A stretch of 17,506 nucleotides of DNA, from assembly GCA_002352635.1 (NCBI GenBank), contig DEIT01000002.1, forward strand, positions 1-17,506. Reading direction: 5' to 3'. Every line of letters begins with the position of its first letter. Position 1 is the first letter of the stretch. Under the pieces are notes generated by a model. That model saw nothing but the letters and a program-made list of their open reading frames with translations, was not told the origin of the DNA and did not search any database. Below are positions 13,196-17,506 of the stretch, one piece after another. This stretch comes from Hyphomicrobiaceae bacterium UBA2767. GTDB lineage: Bacteria; Pseudomonadota; Alphaproteobacteria; Rhizobiales; Methyloligellaceae. Position numbers and translations under genes: made by a program.

Positions 13196-15697
13196 GTGCG
13201 CCGACTTCTACTGACATTTGTTGCATATGCGGTGTTTTCTGCGCTGGCTGCGGTCGCGCACGCCGAAATCGGTGAGGGCGAAGGGCCAGAACAGCAAATC
13301 AGCGCCGAGCAGCAACTCAACGATGATTTGGCGCGCTGGACGCGGGTGCTCGACCGGGTTGGCGATCAGCTTCAGGGCACGGACCTGACGCCTGCAATCC
13401 TGGGCAAACTCCGGACCACGGTCGCCGACGTTCAGAAGCGGTTGACAGAGGCGCGTATTCCCGTCGGTGCAGAGGTCGAACGCTCCAAGAACGTGCTGGA
13501 CGCACTGGGATCTGCGCCGAAAGATGGCGAGCCGCCGGAATCCGGCGAAATCATCTCCCAGCGCGTTACCCTGAATGAGGACCTTGCCGACGACACGGGT
13601 CGATTGAAGCGGCTGGATGTTCTGATCCAGCAAAGCCGTGAGTATCTGGCGCTGATCAGCAAGGCCGAGAACACCGCTCTTGGCGAACAGTTGTTTGCGC
13701 GAACGCCTTCGGTTTTGTCCTGGCAGACGTGGAGCCAGGCAGCCAATGACTTCGGCGAATTGAGAGAACGTGCGCGTCTGGGAATAGATCGCTGGCACAA
13801 GTCGGAGCAGGTCACCAGCGCAAAACAAAGCAGATTCATTTTCGGTGCCTTGTTTGGCGTTCTTGGGGTTGCTGCCCTCGCCTTTCTCCTCCGCCGCTGG
13901 CTCTTTAGGGAATTTGGACGTCAGCGCGACATTGAACTCCCAAGCTACCGCAGGCGCGTGCTCGCATCACTGGTCGAAACCGTAGCCCGAACGGCCATTC
14001 CGGCTCTCGTCGCTGGGGCGATATACATGGCCCTCTACGCCTCCGGCGTGTTGATTGATTTCATGAAAGAGCTGGCACTTGGTGCCGTCGCGGCAGTCAT
14101 TGCATTCAGCATCACTTATGGACTCCCACGCGCGATACTGTCGCCATCCCTTCCACAATGGCGCCTGGCCGCGATCGGAGATGGCGCCGCGCGGTTGTGG
14201 TACCGCTATGCCCTGACGCTGGCGGTAATTGTCGGCCTGGGCATACTGCTGGCTATCCCTGGTGCTGAACTCAGGCCGACAGATGCTCTCTTAGCTGTAT
14301 ACGGCTTGCTCATGAACACCGCTTACGCGCTTGTCTTTTTCGCCATGGCTACCGACAAGCGTCTCTGGCTGACCCCGGATCAGGAAGCTAACGCAATCGC
14401 GTCAGCTGTCGAGCCACCGACCACACCGACCGTACAACCGGCATCGCGCAGTCGCTGGTGGCTCGTAGGGCGGATTGTACTGGCAACCGTCGCGATGGCC
14501 ATACCGGTCACATTGTTGGCGGGCTACAGCGTCCTCTCCGATTTCATCGCAGGAAGGCTTCTGGCTACGGCGGGCGTTTTCCTGATTGCCCTCGTGCTGC
14601 ACGGGCTTGCGCGTGACCTCATCGGCGTCTTTGCGCTTGATCGGAACAAACCGTCAGACGAGCCGGACAAGACCAATCCGGTTTACGTCTGGTCGGTTCT
14701 GTTTCTCGATATCGGGGTCGTTCTGACTATGGCGTTTCTCGTCGTACCTTTGTGGGGCGGCCACTGGGACAGCATTCTCGACCGCCTGGGTTGGACCTTG
14801 ACCGGGTTCAAAATCGGAGAACGGACCTTCTCCATTACCGACGTGTTCGCGGGGATGGTGACCTTCATCGTTCTGCTCGCCCTGCTTCGCTCCGTCCAAC
14901 ACTTCATCAACAGGCGCGTGCTGCAGCAGACAAGCATGGATGCAGGCGTGCGGAACTCGCTGTCGACAGGAATTGGATATGTCGGCCTCGTCATCGCATT
15001 GCTGATCGCGATCAATATGACAGGCATAGACCTGTCAGGATTGGCGATCATTGCCGGCGCACTCTCGGTTGGTGTCGGCTTCGGTCTGCAGAGCATCGTC
15101 AGTAACTTCGTTTCCGGGCTCGTCCTGCTGGCGGAACGTCCAATCAAAGTTGGCGACTGGATTGAGGTTGGAGCCCACCAGGGTATCGTTCAAAGTATCA
15201 GCGTGCGCAGCACCGAGATTAAGACGTTCGAACGTGCGTCGGTAATCGTTCCCAACTCCGAGCTTATTGCCAATTCTGTGGTTAATCGGATGCACAAGGA
15301 CAAGCAGGGTCGGCTCGAGGTTCCCGTCGGCGTCGCGTATGGTTCCGATGTTAACAAGGTTCGGGAGATCCTGTTGGACTGCGCGGACAAGCAGAGCGAA
15401 ATCCTGCAAAACCCCGCGCCCTTTGTCCTTTTCATGGACTTCGCAGACAGCTCGCTCCTGTTCCAATTGCGCGCCTTTGTTCCGGATGTGGGCCGCAGAT
15501 TGAGAATCTCGAGCGAATTGCGTTTTGCAATCGACGAGGCATTCCGTGAAGCAGGCATCGAGATTCCATTCCCGCAGCGGGACATCCATATCAAGGAAAC
15601 CAAGGTGGCTGTGGAGGTGCCCGCAATACGCGCGCGGACGAGCAGATCATCGACCTCAGGTCGCACGAGAAAATCACCGGCAAGAAAACAGAAATAG
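13196..15697 (+). CDS. DUF3772/MscS-family mechanosensitive ion channel
   Basis: An 833-residue inner-membrane channel expected to open under membrane tension and release solutes in hypo-osmotic shock. It has a signal peptide (1-23, VAHA-E) and a periplasmic helical region rich in coiled-coil-like Leu/Arg heptads (about 30-205) that includes a DUF3772-type segment. About ten hydrophobic helices follow (210-600). The MscS core contains a pore helix, GALSVGVGFGLQSIVSNFVSG, and the beta domain ERPIKVGDWIEVGAHQGIVQSISVRSTEIKT. The C-terminal alpha/beta domain ends near residue 802, followed by a Ser/Arg/Lys-rich tail. The size resembles the large MscK/MscM-type channels. The GTG start at 13196 has GGA 9 bases upstream and is fixed by the signal peptide. 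It is preceded by the 38-bp promoter-like element. Confidence 0.92.
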   Translation: MRRLLLTFVAYAVFSALAAVAHAEIGEGEGPEQQISAEQQLNDDLARWTRVLDRVGDQLQGTDLTPAILGKLRTTVADVQKRLTEARIPVGAEVERSKNVLDALGSAPKDGEPPESGEIISQRVTLNEDLADDTGRLKRLDVLIQQSREYLALISKAENTALGEQLFARTPSVLSWQTWSQAANDFGELRERARLGIDRWHKSEQVTSAKQSRFIFGALFGVLGVAALAFLLRRWLFREFGRQRDIELPSYRRRVLASLVETVARTAIPALVAGAIYMALYASGVLIDFMKELALGAVAAVIAFSITYGLPRAILSPSLPQWRLAAIGDGAARLWYRYALTLAVIVGLGILLAIPGAELRPTDALLAVYGLLMNTAYALVFFAMATDKRLWLTPDQEANAIASAVEPPTTPTVQPASRSRWWLVGRIVLATVAMAIPVTLLAGYSVLSDFIAGRLLATAGVFLIALVLHGLARDLIGVFALDRNKPSDEPDKTNPVYVWSVLFLDIGVVLTMAFLVVPLWGGHWDSILDRLGWTLTGFKIGERTFSITDVFAGMVTFIVLLALLRSVQHFINRRVLQQTSMDAGVRNSLSTGIGYVGLVIALLIAINMTGIDLSGLAIIAGALSVGVGFGLQSIVSNFVSGLVLLAERPIKVGDWIEVGAHQGIVQSISVRSTEIKTFERASVIVPNSELIANSVVNRMHKDKQGRLEVPVGVAYGSDVNKVREILLDCADKQSEILQNPAPFVLFMDFADSSLLFQLRAFVPDVGRRLRISSELRFAIDEAFREAGIEIPFPQRDIHIKETKVAVEVPAIRARTSRSSTSGRTRKSPARKQK

Positions 15698-15748
15698 AAA
15701 GTTCCGCAGATCATTGAGCCGCGCCTTCGGCCGGCACACCACCCCATT

Positions 15749-15786
15749 CATTGACAAGCTCGCCTCGCCGCCGCAGAAAGTTCCTC
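15749..15786 (+). promoter_or_regulatory. Promoter-like 38-bp element, copy 2 (before dapD)
   Basis: Second copy of the element at 13121-13158. TTGACA is at 15751-15756 and CAGAAA at 15774-15779, again 17 bases apart, and it ends 46 bases before the dapD start. Within the same 134-base gap, AGAAAGTTCC occurs twice (15696-15705 and 15775-15784). A GC hairpin (15718-15735: GCCG-bulge-GCC, TTC loop, GGCCGGC) lies upstream without a T-tract. Together they suggest dapD has its own promoter rather than depending on read-through. Confidence 0.5.
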
Positions 15787-15831
15787 CATACCGAGTTCTG
15801 AAAAACGATTTTGAGTCACACAGGAAAAATC

Positions 15832-16674
15832 ATGGCCCACGATGATCTGAAAAAGACGATCGAAGCCGCGTTCGAAGGGCGCGACGAAATCGGTCTCGAC
15901 ACCAAAGGCGAAATTCGCGATGCGGTCGAAACCGCACTTGATCTCCTGGACTCAGGTCAAGCCCGGGTCGCCGAGAAGGTCGGCGATGAATGGCAGGTCA
16001 ATCAGTGGCTGAAAATGGCCGTATTGCTCTCATTCCGCCTGACGCCAACCGTCGTCATGGGTGGCGGGCCCGGTGGTGCAACCTGGTGGGACAAGCTTCC
16101 TTCAAAATTCGCCGGCTGGGATGCGACACGCTTTGAGGAAGGCGGTTTCCGCGCGGTACCGAACTGCACGGTACGCCGCTCAGCCTATATCGCGCCGGGC
16201 GTGGTGCTCATGCCGAGTTTCGTCAATCTCGGCGCCTATGTGGATGAGGGTAGCATGGTCGACACCTGGGCGACGGTGGGATCTTGTGCGCAAATCGGGA
16301 AGAATGTGCATCTATCGGGCGGCGTCGGCATTGGTGGCGTTCTCGAGCCGCTCCAGGCGGGTCCGGTTATCATCGAGGACAATTGTTTTGTCGGCGCGCG
16401 CTCGGAAGTCGTCGAGGGCGTTGTTGTTGGTGAAGGGTCAGTCATTTCGATGGGCGTATTCATCGGACAGTCGACCAAGATCGTCGACCGAGCCACTGGT
16501 AAGATTCATATCGGACGCGTACCGCCCTATTCGGTGGTCGTATCGGGCTCGCTTCCGGGCAAGAACCTGCCGGGCGAGAATTGGGGACCGAGCCTCTATT
16601 GCGCGGTGATCGTCAAAACGGTGGACGCTCAGACGCGAGCCAAAACGTCGCTCAACGAGCTGCTGCGCGACTAA
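15832..16674 (+). CDS. dapD: 2,3,4,5-tetrahydropyridine-2,6-dicarboxylate N-succinyltransferase
   Basis: DapD transfers a succinyl group from succinyl-CoA to tetrahydrodipicolinate in the succinylase branch of lysine and meso-diaminopimelate synthesis. The 280-residue length is normal. An N-terminal helical domain (GEIRDAVETALDLLDSG) precedes the left-handed beta-helix of hexapeptide repeats (about 108-225). Highly conserved segments are YVDEGSMVDTWATVGSCAQIGKNVHLSGGVGIGGVLEP (136-173) and VPPYSVVVSGSLPGKNLPG near the C-terminus, which closes the cofactor site. The ATG at 15832 follows AGGAAAAATC, a good ribosome site; an upstream in-frame TTG at 15811 is unnecessary. dapE begins 17 bases after its stop, so the two form a pathway operon. 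Confidence 0.97.
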   Translation: MAHDDLKKTIEAAFEGRDEIGLDTKGEIRDAVETALDLLDSGQARVAEKVGDEWQVNQWLKMAVLLSFRLTPTVVMGGGPGGATWWDKLPSKFAGWDATRFEEGGFRAVPNCTVRRSAYIAPGVVLMPSFVNLGAYVDEGSMVDTWATVGSCAQIGKNVHLSGGVGIGGVLEPLQAGPVIIEDNCFVGARSEVVEGVVVGEGSVISMGVFIGQSTKIVDRATGKIHIGRVPPYSVVVSGSLPGKNLPGENWGPSLYCAVIVKTVDAQTRAKTSLNELLRD

Positions 16675-16691
16675 AGCAAGACGGCGAAGCC

Positions 16692-17506
16692 ATGTCATCG
16701 AATGCGCTCGATATCGCGCAAACCCTTATTCGCTGCCCTTCGGTGACACCCGAAGAGGGTGGTGCCCTTGATGTGCTGGAGACTATGCTCAAAGGGGCAG
16801 GTTTCACGTGCAACCGTCTGGTGTTTTCAGATGAAGACACGCCGGACGTCGACAACCTTTTCGCCCGCATTGGCACAAAAGCACCTCACATTTGCTTCGC
16901 AGGGCATACCGACGTGGTTCCGCCCGGTAACGAAACAGATTGGACACATCCCCCCTTTGGCGCAGTTGTTGACGATGGCTGGCTTTTTGGACGCGGCGCG
17001 GCCGACATGAAAGGCGACATCGCCTGTTTCGTGGCGGCCACTCTCGACTATCTCAGCAAAACCGAAAACATGCTCAACGGCTCCATCAGTTTTCTCATTA
17101 CCGGAGACGAAGAAGGTCCAGCCATAAACGGTACGCGTAAGGTGCTGGAATGGATGAAAGAAAATGGCCATACGCCAAGCCATTGCCTCGTTGGGGAGCC
17201 GAGTTGCTCTGAAAAACTCGGCGATACCTTGCGAATTGGACGACGCGGGAGCCTGAGTGGCGAAATCACCGTCAGCGGCGTGCAGGGACATACGGCCTAC
17301 CCGCATCTGGCAAACAACCCGATTCCGGGGTTGCTCGATGTTCTCGGTTCATATCTTGCCGAACCGCTGGACGATGGTTCAGCGCATTTTGCACCGTCAG
17401 ATTTACAAATTACAGCAATTGAGACCGGCAACCCGGCCTCAAATGTCATCCCTGCCGCCCTCTTGGCTCGGTTCAATATTCGCTTTAACGCAAATCACAC
17501 CGCGGA
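16692..17506 (+). CDS. dapE: Succinyl-diaminopimelate desuccinylase, 5' part, cut by window end
   Basis: DapE hydrolyses N-succinyl-LL-diaminopimelate to LL-diaminopimelate and succinate, two enzymatic steps after DapD. The window contains 271 full codons without a stop; the rest lies beyond 17506. M20 metallopeptidase motifs are present: CFAGHTDVVPPG with zinc ligand His72, GRGAADMKGD with bridging Asp105, the catalytic/ligand pair in TGDEEGPA (Glu140, Glu141), GEPS, and the dimerisation-domain GVQGHTAYPHLANNP. The opening ALDIAQTLIRCPSVTPEEGG is typical. The ATG at 16692 has only a weak site (GGCGAAGCC), in keeping with coupling to dapD 17 bases upstream. Confidence 0.95.
   Translation, partial: MSSNALDIAQTLIRCPSVTPEEGGALDVLETMLKGAGFTCNRLVFSDEDTPDVDNLFARIGTKAPHICFAGHTDVVPPGNETDWTHPPFGAVVDDGWLFGRGAADMKGDIACFVAATLDYLSKTENMLNGSISFLITGDEEGPAINGTRKVLEWMKENGHTPSHCLVGEPSCSEKLGDTLRIGRRGSLSGEITVSGVQGHTAYPHLANNPIPGLLDVLGSYLAEPLDDGSAHFAPSDLQITAIETGNPASNVIPAALLARFNIRFNANHTA

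Noticed and set aside
15718..15735. GC-rich hairpin after the MscS gene as an intrinsic terminator.
   Set aside because: One bulge, a 3-base loop and no T-tract; kept only as a note under the dapD upstream region.
1..17506. CRISPR array, insertion sequence, integrase or attachment site, tRNA or rRNA.
   Set aside because: No regularly spaced repeats, transposase or recombinase motifs, or tRNA-like cloverleaf were seen by eye; a covariance-model scan could still find a small RNA.

Overview
The window looks like a chromosomal segment of an alphaproteobacterium, most likely from the Hyphomicrobiales (Rhizobiales). The basis is the GC-rich sequence and the chain rpmH-rnpA-yidC ... engB-argB-pyrimidine 5'-nucleotidase ... 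dapD-dapE, which I know as a recurring order in that group. The genus cannot be named from the sequence alone. No rRNA, tRNA, CRISPR array, insertion sequence or integrase gene is visible.

Layout. Positions 161-4902, all on the minus strand, hold four tightly spaced genes. In transcription order they are an exported DUF547 protein, a TVP38/TMEM64 membrane protein, a mercuric-reductase-like flavin disulfide oxidoreductase, and a HAMP-type sensor histidine kinase with no response regulator in view. A 271-base divergent region (4903-5173) separates them from the plus-strand rpmH-rnpA-yidC group (5174-7593). That group has a good sigma70-type promoter at 5042-5070. It supplies ribosomal protein bL34, the RNase P protein and the membrane insertase.

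Between yidC and engB lies an accessory stretch (7594-10585). It has three small exported proteins on the minus strand (a two-repeat cysteine-rich protein, an unassigned four-cysteine protein and a glycine-zipper protein), closed by a strong intrinsic terminator next to the end of yidC. It continues with a glyoxalase-like VOC protein (+) and a haloacid-dehalogenase-type protein (-), whose stop codons overlap in one CTAG.

From 10653 to the right end all genes are on the plus strand: the ribosome-assembly GTPase EngB, N-acetylglutamate kinase ArgB, a HAD pyrimidine 5'-nucleotidase, a large DUF3772/MscS mechanosensitive channel, DapD, and the first part of DapE, which runs off the window. ArgB and DapD/DapE serve arginine and lysine/meso-diaminopimelate synthesis. 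A 38-bp element with a TTGACA core is repeated (31 of 38 bases identical) in front of the channel gene and in front of dapD, suggesting related promoters.

All functional statements rest on motifs read by eye and on remembered family knowledge; no search was run. Most of the window is ordinary core genome. The parts most worth a second look are the four-gene redox/membrane/sensor cluster, the trio of small exported proteins, and the duplicated promoter-like element.
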